DNA from: VAZQ01 sp963817135
GTDB taxonomy: Bacteria; Pseudomonadota; Alphaproteobacteria; Rhizobiales; Xanthobacteraceae
Length of the DNA: 64,000 nucleotides
Direction of reading: 5' to 3'
Assembly (NCBI GenBank): GCA_963817135.1
Contig: CAWFNG010000013.1
Span: 434,001-498,000, forward strand
The position numbers and the translations under genes are program-made. The notes below the pieces were generated by a model. It did not search any database and was not told the DNA's origin. It saw only the letters and a program-made list of their open reading frames with translations. Below, piece by piece: positions 9,396-17,971 of the stretch. Position 1 is the stretch's first letter. Each line of letters begins with the position of its first letter.

Positions 9396-10491
9396 TCTGC
9401 GCCAGTTTGGGCTCGAGGCATACAAAAACAGTGGCGCCGGCGGGAACGTCCGCTGGGGCCAGGATAGGCGCGCCGAAGTAGTCGCGTCCGACGCGATTTT
9501 CATCCTCGTCGACAAAAAAATCGATGCTCTCGCCAAGCGCGCTGCCGATCCAGACGCCGGCGATGGAGGTGCCAAAAATGCCGAAAGGCCTGCTCGCGCT
9601 TGCCAGCGCGCGTCCCTCGTCAAGTATCTGCTCAAGCCACGATAAGTTCCGGCGCGCCGTCTCCGCTGCATTATTGTTTCCATTCTGCAGAGCGGCGCTA
9701 ACGGCGCCGGAAAGGGGGCTTGCCAGCGCGGTTATCTCCTTGCCGAGGACCATGTTCCCGCAAGCAAGCAGCCGGTAACCGGCACTCTCTATCACGCGCG
9801 CAAGCGTAGCCTTGGAAAAATGGCTCGCATGGTCCGCGACGACCAGATCGAACGGATTAACCTCGGCATCGGGCACTTCGATCAGCAATAGCCCGGTTGA
9901 CTGTAAGTGTCGGCGAGCTTCGGCGAGATAAGCCACCGGCGCAGAAATGTGCTCGACGCAATGAATGAGCGATACGACATCAAATTTCTCGGTGCCGCTT
10001 TTGAGCTCTCTGTCATTCTTGAAAGCGGCGCGTGGGCCGATCGCCAGGATGTCTTTGCGGAAGCTTTCATTGATGTCCGATCCGGTAATGCGCCAGTCTG
10101 GAAAGATACTATTGATAGCTCGCAGAAACGGGCCATTGCCGCAGCCAATGTCGAGAATCGAAGCCGGTTGCGGCAACTTCCCGGCCCTGCGGAGGAAATT
10201 CGCGATCAGCTCCGAGCGCGGCGCGAGCTGCCCGTCAGTGATGCCGCGCGCTTTCTGCTCTTTCCCCGCGGCCTGGTGATACACCCGATAGTCGCCATAG
10301 ATCTTGCTGCAGAGCGCTTGCCATTCGCGCGAATTGTTCTTTTGCAGCAGTCCGCATGCGCGACACACGCCGACCTGCACATCGCCGGTCGCCGGCGTGC
10401 AGTCGGAGCCGACCAGAAACTCGAGCGCCGGCGCAGCCAATTCCGACGCCCGGTCGCCGCAGGCATGACAGGGAAAGGAGCCGCCCATCAT
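9337..10491 (-). CDS. SAM-dependent sugar C-methyltransferase-like protein
   Basis: About 384 residues in three parts. An N-terminal zinc-binding motif has two Cys pairs (CHACGD, then VCRACG). A class I SAM domain follows with ILDIGCGNGPFLRAI and VSLIHCVEHISAP. The C-terminal domain, FGIFGTSIAGVWIGSALG then FFVDEDENRVGRDYFGAPI, resembles the C-terminal domain of NDP-hexose C-methyltransferases such as TylC3-type enzymes. That architecture (Zn domain, SAM domain, C-terminal domain) usually acts on a 4-keto NDP-sugar to give a branched sugar. The start overlaps the stop of the upstream methyltransferase (ATGATG/TGA at 10488-10491). The long frame joining both genes exists only because of an upstream frameshift. 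Confidence 0.85.
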   Translation of the reverse strand: MMGGSFPCHACGDRASELAAPALEFLVGSDCTPATGDVQVGVCRACGLLQKNNSREWQALCSKIYGDYRVYHQAAGKEQKARGITDGQLAPRSELIANFLRRAGKLPQPASILDIGCGNGPFLRAINSIFPDWRITGSDINESFRKDILAIGPRAAFKNDRELKSGTEKFDVVSLIHCVEHISAPVAYLAEARRHLQSTGLLLIEVPDAEVNPFDLVVADHASHFSKATLARVIESAGYRLLACGNMVLGKEITALASPLSGAVSAALQNGNNNAAETARRNLSWLEQILDEGRALASASRPFGIFGTSIAGVWIGSALGESIDFFVDEDENRVGRDYFGAPILAPADVPAGATVFVCLEPKLAQTIAARHRDASRHYIAPPQL

Positions 10492-11193
10492 CGAGGCTTC
10501 TTCGGCTGGCAGGCAACGCCCAGAAGGTATTGCGCCATTGGAAAGAACCCGGTGTGCACGACTTCGTCGTTCATGCAGAACATGAAGACGGTAGAGAAGT
10601 GCTGCTGCAAGGTGATCTTTAGCGCATCTCCAGTTTTGCAGTTGACATGGCCAACCTTGCTCGCAGGCGATGCATGATCCTGCGATTCGAGCCGAAGGGA
10701 TACCGATGATGGCAACGCCTTCGTCGGTCAGGGACAGAACGAGGTTTCGCAGAAAATCGTGTTCTCGTTTCGGATCGATATGTTCAAGCACGTCGAGAGC
10801 ATAGGCCGCATCGTATCGTCCCCGCGGCGGTCCAGCCAGCATGTCATGGACGAAAGCGTCGGCGAACGGCCACTTGGGATCCATGCGGGATTTGACGTCG
10901 GCAATGAATACAGGATCGAAGTCGGTCACGGTGACCCTTTCCACCGCCTGCTGGACGATCCGCGTACAGAACGCATCGGCGCAGCCGATTTCCAGCACGT
11001 TCTTTCGTCCTGAGAGCATTTTTGCCACGAATTTGTAGCGAGCGAATGTAAATGCAAGCCGTTTGGGATCATCGCGCCACGCTTGATTGATCATCAGCCC
11101 GAGCGGGGTAAGTCCATGTCGCTCCTTTATGTCGAGCAGCATCTGGTACTGGGGTTCTCTGGTCTGTTCCAATTTGCTCACGATCCCACTCAT
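10488..11193 (-). CDS. class I SAM-dependent methyltransferase (frameshifted)
   Basis: The N-terminal 165 residues carry VLEIGCADAFCTRIVQQA (motif I), VTVTDFDPVFIAD and YDAAYALDVLEHIDP. An indel at about 10700 then moves the frame. The true continuation is SQDHASPASKVGHVNCKTG, LQQHFSTVFMFCMNDEVVH and QYLLGVACQPKKPR, with the stop at 10488. The HV-N-x-K and N-D-E-V-V-H segments are typical of methyltransferases in polysaccharide loci. The substrate is unknown. It is followed by the C-methyltransferase with a 4-base overlap and preceded by the RmlD-like gene after 9 bases, so the three form one operon. Confidence 0.82.
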
Positions 11194-11202
11194 GAAAATC
11201 GT

Positions 11203-12124
11203 TCAGCCTACGTTCGCGGCGGCGTGCTGCTGGCTCGGCGCTACGGCAAATGCACGCTCTGCAACGCTGCGAACGGTTGTCTTCAGCGGTGTAAATTGCG
11301 GATTGATCTGCTGGTTGAGCCGCTCGATCGCAAGCAGCGTGTAGGCGGGGCGCAATTCAAGGCCGGGCAGGTCGGCAACCCGGCACAGCTCACGCTCGAC
11401 TGTGAATTGCACGCCGCATTCATTGAGTGAGGCATGCAACAACTCAAAAAGTTCGGGCGAAGAGACCTGCTCGGGACCGGCGACATGGAACAGACCGCGC
11501 GCTTGCGAGTCGATGAGCTCGACGACAATGCGGCCGAGATCGGCTGCAGCAATCGGCCGAAAGCATTGATCCTGCGCGAGCTGGATCGGTTTTCTCGCGT
11601 GAATGAGCGCGCACCACTGATAGAGCAGGTCGCGGCGGCACGAGTGATCGGCAATGACGCGCGACAGGCGCAGCAAAAGGTACGGCAGGCCAAGTTTCGC
11701 AACGGCTAATTCTGCGTCGCGCTTCTGCCGCCCATATTCGCAGATCGGACCGGTCTCGTCCTGTTCCGACCAGACTCTGGGCGAACCATCGAAAACGCAA
11801 TCCGTCGAGAGCACAACCGGCAGCGCCCCGCTCTGTGCAACGGCCTTGGCGATGGCCAGCACGCGCGTGACATTGAGAAAGCGGGATTCGTCGGGAATGC
11901 TGGCGCAGGTATGGGTCCCGGAAATACCAAACGCCAGCACCACGGCCTGCGGTTTCAGGCGATCAAGCAGCGGCTACGACATCATTCGTCGCGGCATCAA
12001 AAGCAAATGTTCCTGCCGCTACCGGCAACCGTGCAGCGGTTAAGGCCCGCTCGCCAGCGGCAGCTGTAATGGCGGAGCCCACCGTACCGCGGCTGCCGAG
12101 GACAAGAATTTTGTCACGGTGCAT
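11203..12124 (-). CDS. RmlD-like sugar-nucleotide reductase, extended SDR (frameshifted)
   Basis: The ATG at 12124 opens a Rossmann motif, DKILVLGSRGTVGSAI. An indel near 11972 interrupts the frame. It resumes as DRLKPQAVVLAFGISGTHTC, then VVLSTDCVFDGSP, EYGRQKRDAELAVAK (YxxxK catalytic pair), FRPIAAADLGRIVVELI and GLFHVAGPEQVSSPELF. STDCVFDG and YGRQK are the signature of dTDP-4-dehydrorhamnose reductases and relatives such as those making QuiNAc from the FlaA1/WbpM product. It is therefore a candidate 4-keto reductase for the initiating sugar. It is divergent from the ABC permease; the 241 bases between them (12125-12365) hold no gene and presumably both promoters. Confidence 0.85.
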
Positions 12125-12365
12125 TCACTAAATCCGCGTCGCTACGCGAGAGCTGATCTGCTCGGGCAAATTTCGCTCACTGGCACAGCGGTAAACGATT
12201 GAAACGATAGCGTGAATTCCCATCGCGCTCGCGCCTGCTGAACGACGGTTGCGGTTATTTTGCGGCACGATCCTCACGCATTGTGCTTGACTGGACGATG
12301 TTGATGGCTATCAAACCTGCATCATTTCGGCAATTGCTCCCCAACTTCGAAATATACGGCGGCTG

Positions 12366-13208
12366 ATGATCGGCGGACGATTCCAACAAAGCGTGGCCAG
12401 GCAGGCGATTGCAATGACTCCCCAATACGGGGAAGCAGTCGCCGAGCTGATTGAGGGCGTCGGCCTCGTCGATCTGTGGGGCCGCATGGGCTGGGCGGAT
12501 GTCAAGCGCCGTTACCGGCGAACCATATTCGGCCCATTTTGGTCGAGTGTGAGCCTGGCGATCTTCGTTCTTGCAATGGGGACCACATTTGCCGCCCTGT
12601 GGAACCTGGATCCGAAAGAGTACCTTCCTTTTCTCACTTCCGGAATGATGACCTGGCTGTTGTTGAGCGCCTTCATTACAGAAGGCTGCCAGGTTTTTGT
12701 TGCAGCGGAGGGTTTGATCAAGCAGTTGCGGATTAATTACACCATGCTGCTTTGTACGATGATCTGGCGAAATTTGATCGCATTCGCGCATAATTTCGTG
12801 GTCTACGTACCTATCTACATTTATGGCGGGCTGCCGCTGAGCGCGAACGTTCTGTGGGCGGTTCCCGGCGTGGTCTTTCTCTGCATCAACGGAATGTGGA
12901 TCGCCTTGGTGCTCGGAATTTTGTGCACACGTTACCGAGACATTCAGCAGGTCGTAGGGGCTCTGCTGCAGATATCCATATTCGTCACTCCGATCTTTTG
13001 GTCGCCAGCTCAACTGAGTGGGCGGCTGACCGTGCTCGTCGACTACAACATGCTCTATCACTACGTGGAGATTGTGCGCGATCCGTTGCTCGGCCAGCCG
13101 CCCTCGATCAGGAGCTGGATGATGGTCGGGTTTGCGACGGTTGCAGGTTGGGGGCTTGCATTGTTTCTTTATGGCCGCTTTCGCCGTCGGATCGCCTATT
13201 GGTTATAA
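12366..13208 (+). CDS. wzm: ABC-2 type polysaccharide exporter, permease (Wzm/KpsM-like)
   Basis: 280 residues with six predicted transmembrane helices after a cytoplasmic N-terminal helix. WADVKRRYRRTIFGPFWSS is the conserved pre-TM1 region (R-Y-R-R-x-x-x-G-P-x-W), and the C-terminus has NMLYHYVEIVRDPLLGQPP, typical of Wzm proteins. With the ATPase that follows after 14 bases it forms the inner-membrane transporter that moves a completed undecaprenyl-linked polysaccharide to the periplasm. Its presence indicates an ABC-transporter-dependent pathway (no Wzx/Wzy seen). ATG start; frame intact. Confidence 0.93.
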   Translation: MIGGRFQQSVARQAIAMTPQYGEAVAELIEGVGLVDLWGRMGWADVKRRYRRTIFGPFWSSVSLAIFVLAMGTTFAALWNLDPKEYLPFLTSGMMTWLLLSAFITEGCQVFVAAEGLIKQLRINYTMLLCTMIWRNLIAFAHNFVVYVPIYIYGGLPLSANVLWAVPGVVFLCINGMWIALVLGILCTRYRDIQQVVGALLQISIFVTPIFWSPAQLSGRLTVLVDYNMLYHYVEIVRDPLLGQPPSIRSWMMVGFATVAGWGLALFLYGRFRRRIAYWL

Positions 13209-13222
13209 GGCGCGCAAACCGA

Positions 13223-14011
13223 ATGGCGTCCATCAAGCTTGAAAACGTCGTTGTCGACTTTCCCGTTTATGGAATGCAAAAGAGCTTGCGCAAAGCGCTT
13301 TTCAGCGCCTTGACGCGGCGAAACGAGGCGGCGCAGCGCATTGTGGTGCGCGCGGTCGATCACATGTCCTTGTCGATTGGCGATGGCGATCGGCTGGGGC
13401 TCATCGGCCACAACGGCGCCGGCAAGACCACCCTCCTGCGGGTGCTCGCCGGCATTTACGCGCCGACCAGCGGGTGCATAACCATGGAGGGTCGCATCTC
13501 AACTCTGTTTCACTCCTCGCCCGGGCTCGACAGCGAGGACACCGGTTACGAGAACATCTATACGTGCGGCCGGTTTCTCGGCATGAGCAGGGACGAGATT
13601 GCGCGCAAACTGCCCGACATCGAGGAATTTGTCGAACTCGGCGACTACCTCGCCCTGCCGGTGCGCACCTATTCGACCGGCATGTTGACGCGCCTCGCAT
13701 TTGCCGTAGCTACCGCGATCGATCCTGAAATCCTGCTTCTGGACGAGGGCCTGGGTGCGGGCGATGCACGGTTCGCAGAACGCGCGAAGATTCGCATCGA
13801 AAGACTACTTCACCGTACCAACATTCTTGTTTTGGCATCGCATTCCGAACCTCTCATAAAGCAGATGTGCAACCGTGCAATCCTGCTGGATCACGGCCGG
13901 TTGGTGGCGGACGGCAGCCCCGACGAGGTCCTTGCGCAGTATCACGAGATGCTCACGCGACCGCAGCCGCCGAAATTAAGCGTAGCCGAGCCAGCGCCGG
14001 CGCTCACCTGA
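13223..14011 (+). CDS. wzt: polysaccharide ABC exporter, ATPase (short Wzt/KpsT-like)
   Basis: 262 residues. Walker A is GHNGAGKTT (residues 62-70), the signature loop YSTGMLTRL (150-158), Walker B ILLLDE (170-175), and a switch His in ASHS near 208. HSSPGLDSEDTGYENI is typical of polysaccharide exporters. The protein stops just after the nucleotide-binding domain and lacks the C-terminal carbohydrate-binding domain of E. coli O9a-type Wzt. In known systems that implies chain export without recognition of a capped terminus. The start ATG at 13223 lies 14 bases after the permease stop; the open frame extends upstream but overlaps the permease. Confidence 0.93.
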   Translation: MASIKLENVVVDFPVYGMQKSLRKALFSALTRRNEAAQRIVVRAVDHMSLSIGDGDRLGLIGHNGAGKTTLLRVLAGIYAPTSGCITMEGRISTLFHSSPGLDSEDTGYENIYTCGRFLGMSRDEIARKLPDIEEFVELGDYLALPVRTYSTGMLTRLAFAVATAIDPEILLLDEGLGAGDARFAERAKIRIERLLHRTNILVLASHSEPLIKQMCNRAILLDHGRLVADGSPDEVLAQYHEMLTRPQPPKLSVAEPAPALT

Positions 14012-14013
14012 GT

Positions 14014-14481
14014 TCATGGTTTTAGCGCGGTGTGCCGTGCCGCATGCAGCCAGATTGCAAATGCGTCGAATGGCACCAGCCGGCATTCGTCAAACAGCTC
14101 CGGCGCGGTGAAGGCGCGCATCTCAGCTCCTTCGCAAAGGACCAGCCCTGACAATGAGCTTTCCAGAATGCGCACTTCATAGAAAAGACGCTTGAAACGG
14201 CCGAGCCCGCAGAACGCGAAGTCGAATTCGAACTCGGTGAAATACCGCAATTCAGTCGCCGCGAGTTTGAGTTCTTCGGCAAGCTCGCGTCGTAAGCTCC
14301 TTTCCGGCAATTCACCGGGATCGGTGGCACCGCCAAAAAGGCCCCAATGGCCAGGAAAGAAGATGCCGGGCTTCTGGTCGCGCAGCTGCAGCAAATAGCG
14401 TTTCTCTTCTCCGACAAGGATCAGGGCGGCAGCCGCATCCGCCGGCCGCAACCGGCCCTCATTGAGGAGAAAATCGGCCAT
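14014..14481 (-). CDS. Nudix hydrolase, GDP-mannose mannosyl hydrolase-like
   Basis: 155 residues. The Nudix box GATDPGELPERSLRREL then AEEL matches G-x5-E-x7-REL-x-EE-L, giving the Mg-binding Glu residues. AALILVGEEKRYLLQLRD and GHWGLFGGATD match the beta strands of the fold. It is the last gene of the minus-strand sugar operon, 50 bases after the transketolase C-subunit, and converges tightly on wzt (2 bases between stops). In glycan operons such enzymes hydrolyse NDP-sugars or clean up by-products; the real substrate is unknown. Confidence 0.85.
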   Translation of the reverse strand: MADFLLNEGRLRPADAAAALILVGEEKRYLLQLRDQKPGIFFPGHWGLFGGATDPGELPERSLRRELAEELKLAATELRYFTEFEFDFAFCGLGRFKRLFYEVRILESSLSGLVLCEGAEMRAFTAPELFDECRLVPFDAFAIWLHAARHTALKP

Positions 14482-14531
14482 TCCTTGCTGGGTACATCCG
14501 TGCTCGGTTGCGCGAGCTCTTCACCGCACCG

Positions 14532-15452
14532 TCACGCGAGATCGAGCCGCGCGCAGATTTCCGCCGCCGCAAGTCCATGCGCGTCGAGAATATCGTCATG
14601 CGACCCATAGCAATGAATGAACGCGTCCTTGAGGGTGAAGCTGTCGAGCCGGCATTTGGCACCGGTGTTCCAGGCGAGCTCCTTGATGCGCATAGCGAGG
14701 CTCCCATTGGGAGCGCATTCCTCGATCACCACGACCTGCTTATACGTCTGCAGAACCTGCGCCAGGGTCTCGCAGTCGAGCGGCTTGAGGGTGTGCACGG
14801 AAAATACGGCCGTGCGCTTGCCGGTGGCCTCGAATCGATCCGCGACGGCCATCGCCCGCTTCATGATCGGTCCGTAGGAAACGATTGCGACATCGCTGCC
14901 CGGGCGCAGCTGGCGCACCTTGCCGAACTCCCAGGGTTGCGGAACCTTGCTGCTGAAATCGGGCTCGCCGGCCTTGCCCAGGCGCAGGTAAACCGGACCG
15001 CGTTCCTGCGTCGCGCACCAGCGCGTTGCGGCTTCCGTTTCAGCCGGATCGCAAGGCGCGATCACGGACATGTTGGGGATAGCCGATGCGATGGCCACGT
15101 CTTCCTGGGCGTGGTGGGTGGCACCGAGGGTGGAATAGGTGACGCCACCGCCAATCCCGACGACGGTGACAGGCAAATTCTGATAACAGAGATCGTCACG
15201 CACCATTTCAAAGGGACGATAAAGCGTAAACGTCGCGATGGTGTAGGCAAACGGACGCAGTCCCCGTTGTGCCATTCCGGCCACCATCCCGATCATGATC
15301 TGCTCGGAGACGCCGGTATTGATGAAGCGGCGCGGGAATTCGCTGCGGAACTTGGCGATCGAGCCGGCAGGAGAGATGTCGGCGACGACAACACACAGGC
15401 GCGGGTCCGCCTTGCCCAGCTCGTAAAAAGTATCGGCGAACCGGTTTCTCAT
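14532..15452 (-). CDS. transketolase, C-terminal (pyrimidine-binding) subunit
   Basis: 306 residues, about the size of the Pyr plus C-terminal domains of split transketolases. FINTGVSEQIMIGMVAGMA contains the conserved Glu that activates thiamine diphosphate. GVTYSTLGATHHAQEDVAI and IAPCDPAETEAAT are typical of the family, and the C-terminal transketolase domain follows (VAIVSYGPIMKRA, VVVIEECAPNGSL). The start overlaps the stop of the N-subunit gene (ATGA), so the halves should be made together. Within the operon it would work with the transaldolase to interconvert sugar phosphates, for example to sedoheptulose 7-phosphate, or move a two-carbon unit onto another sugar (inference). Confidence 0.92.
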   Translation of the reverse strand: MRNRFADTFYELGKADPRLCVVVADISPAGSIAKFRSEFPRRFINTGVSEQIMIGMVAGMAQRGLRPFAYTIATFTLYRPFEMVRDDLCYQNLPVTVVGIGGGVTYSTLGATHHAQEDVAIASAIPNMSVIAPCDPAETEAATRWCATQERGPVYLRLGKAGEPDFSSKVPQPWEFGKVRQLRPGSDVAIVSYGPIMKRAMAVADRFEATGKRTAVFSVHTLKPLDCETLAQVLQTYKQVVVIEECAPNGSLAMRIKELAWNTGAKCRLDSFTLKDAFIHCYGSHDDILDAHGLAAAEICARLDLA

Positions 15453-16306
15453 CGTCCTGCAGCAAGCTCCCGCAATCCTTGCTGATATTCTTCCTTGTTG
15501 GGCGATCGGTAGTGCCAGATCGCTACGTTTTCCATATAGGACACGCCTTTGCCCTTGACGGTGCGGCAGATCAGGAGCAGGGGCCGGCCGCCGCGTCGTG
15601 CCATCACCGCGTCGAACATCGCCTCCTCGTCGTGGCCGTCCACCTCGGCGGATTCCCAGCCGAAGGCCTCTGCTTTGGGGACCAGCGGATAAAACGCCTT
15701 GTGCCCCTCGCTAAGGCGCTCGAGCCCGGTGAAATCGTTGTAGTCCATGAAGGCAATCAGGTTATCGAGGCGCAGGTTGGCTGCCATCATCATGGCCTCC
15801 CAGGTCGAGCCTTCCTGGAATTCGCCATCGGAGAGGAGGCAATAGACCAGGACATCGCTGCCCTTGAGCTGCTCGGCATAGGCCTGACCGGTTGCCATCC
15901 CCAAGCCGTGGCCGAGCGATCCGGTCGAGGCAGCAATGCCCGGCGTTTCGAAATCGGGATGCGCGCCCAGGCGGCCATCGGGCTTGCAGTAGAGATCGAG
16001 ATCCCTTCTGGAGAGGACGCCCTGCTCTTCCAGAATCACGTATTGGACCATGCAGCCATGTCCCTTCGACATCAGAAAGACGTCGCGGTACTCGCCGTTT
16101 GCCTCGCGCCGCATGAGGTTGTTGTAGAGCAGGTCGGTAATCTCCATGCAGGAGAATGCCGGTGCAACGTGCAGCGCGCTCACCTGCTGTGAAATGTCAA
16201 GGATGCGCCTGCGATAGGCCAGACATCGTGCGCGCGCGGCCGCCAAGTCGATGCGGTTGCGGCGCAGATTGCCGTCGAGCCGCGGCGCCTGCAAACCCAT
16301 TCTCAT
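15449..16306 (-). CDS. transketolase, N-terminal (thiamine diphosphate-binding) subunit
   Basis: About 285 residues. GHGCMVQYVILEEQG, GSLGHGLGMATGQAYAEQL and the ThDP motif SDGEFQEGSTWEAMMMA with DNLIAFMDYND (G-D/E-G-x(n)-N-D) show the PP domain of a transketolase. The start is taken at 16306, where ATG overlaps the stop of the upstream SDR gene (ATGA); an upstream extension of the frame lies inside that gene. It pairs with the gene at 14532-15452 to form a complete transketolase. Split transketolases are usual in archaea and some biosynthetic clusters, whereas the housekeeping bacterial enzyme is a single chain, so this is probably a dedicated copy. Confidence 0.92.
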   Translation of the reverse strand: MRMGLQAPRLDGNLRRNRIDLAAARARCLAYRRRILDISQQVSALHVAPAFSCMEITDLLYNNLMRREANGEYRDVFLMSKGHGCMVQYVILEEQGVLSRRDLDLYCKPDGRLGAHPDFETPGIAASTGSLGHGLGMATGQAYAEQLKGSDVLVYCLLSDGEFQEGSTWEAMMMAANLRLDNLIAFMDYNDFTGLERLSEGHKAFYPLVPKAEAFGWESAEVDGHDEEAMFDAVMARRGGRPLLLICRTVKGKGVSYMENVAIWHYRSPNKEEYQQGLRELAAGR

Positions 16307-17298
16307 GCCCTTAGCACATAGTCGGTGGGCCACTCCTTGATGGCGGAGAAATAACGTTTGCCCCATTCCACCATTTCCGCCAATCCCTGGTCCCAGCCGA
16401 TCTGCGGTTCCCAGCCTACATCTTTTTTAATGCGACTAGAATCCAGCCAATAACGCAAATCCTGGCCAAGCCGGTCGGCGGTGACGGTGCACAGCTGCTC
16501 GAACGGCATGCCGAGCGCCTTGGCACAGCGCTCGACGACCTCGCGAATGGAAGTCGGGCTCGCCGGCCCGGCATTATAGGTAATTCCCAACGGCGCCTTC
16601 TCGGCGACGAGATGAATGGCGCGGCCTAGGTCGCGGGCGTGAATATAGGATTTCTCGGCGCGGCCGCCGCCGTGCAGCGGCAGCTTGTTGCCGGTGAGCC
16701 CGCACCAGATGGCTTTCGGGATCACGCGGTGAAGCAGCTGGCCCGGGCAATAGGCGTTCGACGGGCGGATGATGTTCATCGGAAATTTCAGGAAGCGGTG
16801 AACGGATTCGAGATACATGTCGAAGGCGACCTTCGATGCGGCATAAGGGCTGGACGGCTTGATCGGTTCGTCCTCCTTGGCCGCGTGCTCGACCGAGCCG
16901 TACATCTCCGAAGTGCCGATCTGAATGAAGCGCTCAAGCCAGTCGCGCTTCATGAGTTCCTCGGCAAGGCGCGCAAGCGCCATGGAATTGGTTTCGAAGA
17001 AGCGCCAGGAGTGCTTCCACGACACCGCGCCTTCACCTTGAGCGGCAAAATTCACAATGACTTCCGGCTTTTCCCGATCCAGCAATTCCAGAAGCAGGTC
17101 GAGCTCGTGAGTGACATGGCGCGCGTGATAGACGTATCCCTGCCGCTTTTCGATGCCGAGCGAGAACGCATCGGGTCGCAATGGATTGCGCCCGATGCCA
17201 ATGACTTTTTTCGGGCTGGCGTGATCAAGCAGATAAAAGGCGGCATGGATGCCGAAGCTGCCGCCGCCGCCGAGAATTGCGTAAGTCTTTCCGGCCAT
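16303..17298 (-). CDS. NDP-sugar 4,6-dehydratase/epimerase, RmlB-like extended SDR
   Basis: 331 residues. The N-terminal NAD motif is YAILGGGGSFGIHAAFYLL. The catalytic region reads IGTSEMYGSVEH (T-S-E in place of the T-D-E of RmlB) and SPYAASKVAFDMYL (YxxxK). The C-terminus, YWLDSSRIKKDVGWEPQIG, is the RmlB-type substrate-binding segment. The dehydratase-like T-x-E suggests it makes or rearranges a 4-keto sugar nucleotide. It lies third from the end of the operon, overlapping the transketolase N-subunit gene by 4 bases and 14 bases from the methyltransferase upstream. Confidence 0.9.
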   Translation of the reverse strand: MAGKTYAILGGGGSFGIHAAFYLLDHASPKKVIGIGRNPLRPDAFSLGIEKRQGYVYHARHVTHELDLLLELLDREKPEVIVNFAAQGEGAVSWKHSWRFFETNSMALARLAEELMKRDWLERFIQIGTSEMYGSVEHAAKEDEPIKPSSPYAASKVAFDMYLESVHRFLKFPMNIIRPSNAYCPGQLLHRVIPKAIWCGLTGNKLPLHGGGRAEKSYIHARDLGRAIHLVAEKAPLGITYNAGPASPTSIREVVERCAKALGMPFEQLCTVTADRLGQDLRYWLDSSRIKKDVGWEPQIGWDQGLAEMVEWGKRYFSAIKEWPTDYVLRA

Positions 17299-17311
17299 GA
17301 AATGGCGTCCC

Positions 17312-17971
17312 TCAATCGATAATGGTCCAGTAGTAGTCGCCGGTATAGCCCGCCTCTTTGAAAACTTCGACCCATCCGGAAGGGTAATCGTAGAACTCGG
17401 CGGTCAGCACCCAGCTCTCGAAAATCTCTTTCTGCTCAGGCGTGTGATAGCTGTCGACCTGGACGAAGGCGCGACCTCCCGAGACGCGCTGGATTTCCTG
17501 CATGACCTTGACTGCGCGGGGGCGCGGAAAGTTATGCACCGTGTTGAGGCACAATACGCAATCGAAGCTTGCATCGGGAAAGGGAAGCTTCTCTGCGGTG
17601 CCGAGATGCAGCCGGCCAATGACCTCCTTCTCCGCGTGCATGAGCGCATAGAGCGAGACATCGAGGCCGAACGCTTCGAGGCCCGGGCAAACGAGCATAA
17701 GGTCTTTGACCAGGAACCCCTTGGCGCACCCGACATCAAGCACGCGGTTGCCCGGTTTAAGCCCAAAATGGGCAATGATATCGCGCGCGACGGGGATCCA
17801 GCGGCCGTCGTAGCGATAGCCGCCGTAGCCGTATTCGCGCGGCCCGTCGAAATACATTTCGCCATATTGCCTGGAGATGGCGACAACGGCCGGATCCTTG
17901 GCTTCCTTGCGCTTCGCAATGTTGCGCTTGGTGTGCGGCAGCGCCCGCAAAAGGTCGAGTTCCGCCATCAC
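17312..17971 (-). CDS. class I SAM-dependent methyltransferase
   Basis: 219 residues. Motif I is VLDVGCAKGFLVKDL, followed by EAFGLDVSLYALMHA, LGTAEKLPFPDASFDCVL and AFVQVDSYHTPEQ. The N-terminal MYFDGPREYGYGGYRYDGR and the C-terminal EAGYTGDYYWTIID recur in methyltransferases of sugar-modification operons (from memory). The start overlaps the upstream SDR stop (ATGA at 17968-17971). It probably O- or N-methylates a sugar nucleotide; the exact target is unknown. Confidence 0.88.
   Translation of the reverse strand: MMAELDLLRALPHTKRNIAKRKEAKDPAVVAISRQYGEMYFDGPREYGYGGYRYDGRWIPVARDIIAHFGLKPGNRVLDVGCAKGFLVKDLMLVCPGLEAFGLDVSLYALMHAEKEVIGRLHLGTAEKLPFPDASFDCVLCLNTVHNFPRPRAVKVMQEIQRVSGGRAFVQVDSYHTPEQKEIFESWVLTAEFYDYPSGWVEVFKEAGYTGDYYWTIID

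Noticed and set aside
9337..11193. Apparent 618-residue fusion of two methyltransferases
   Set aside because: The joining segment has no family similarity. A frame change near 10700 restores a normal end for the first enzyme with a 4-base overlap to the second.
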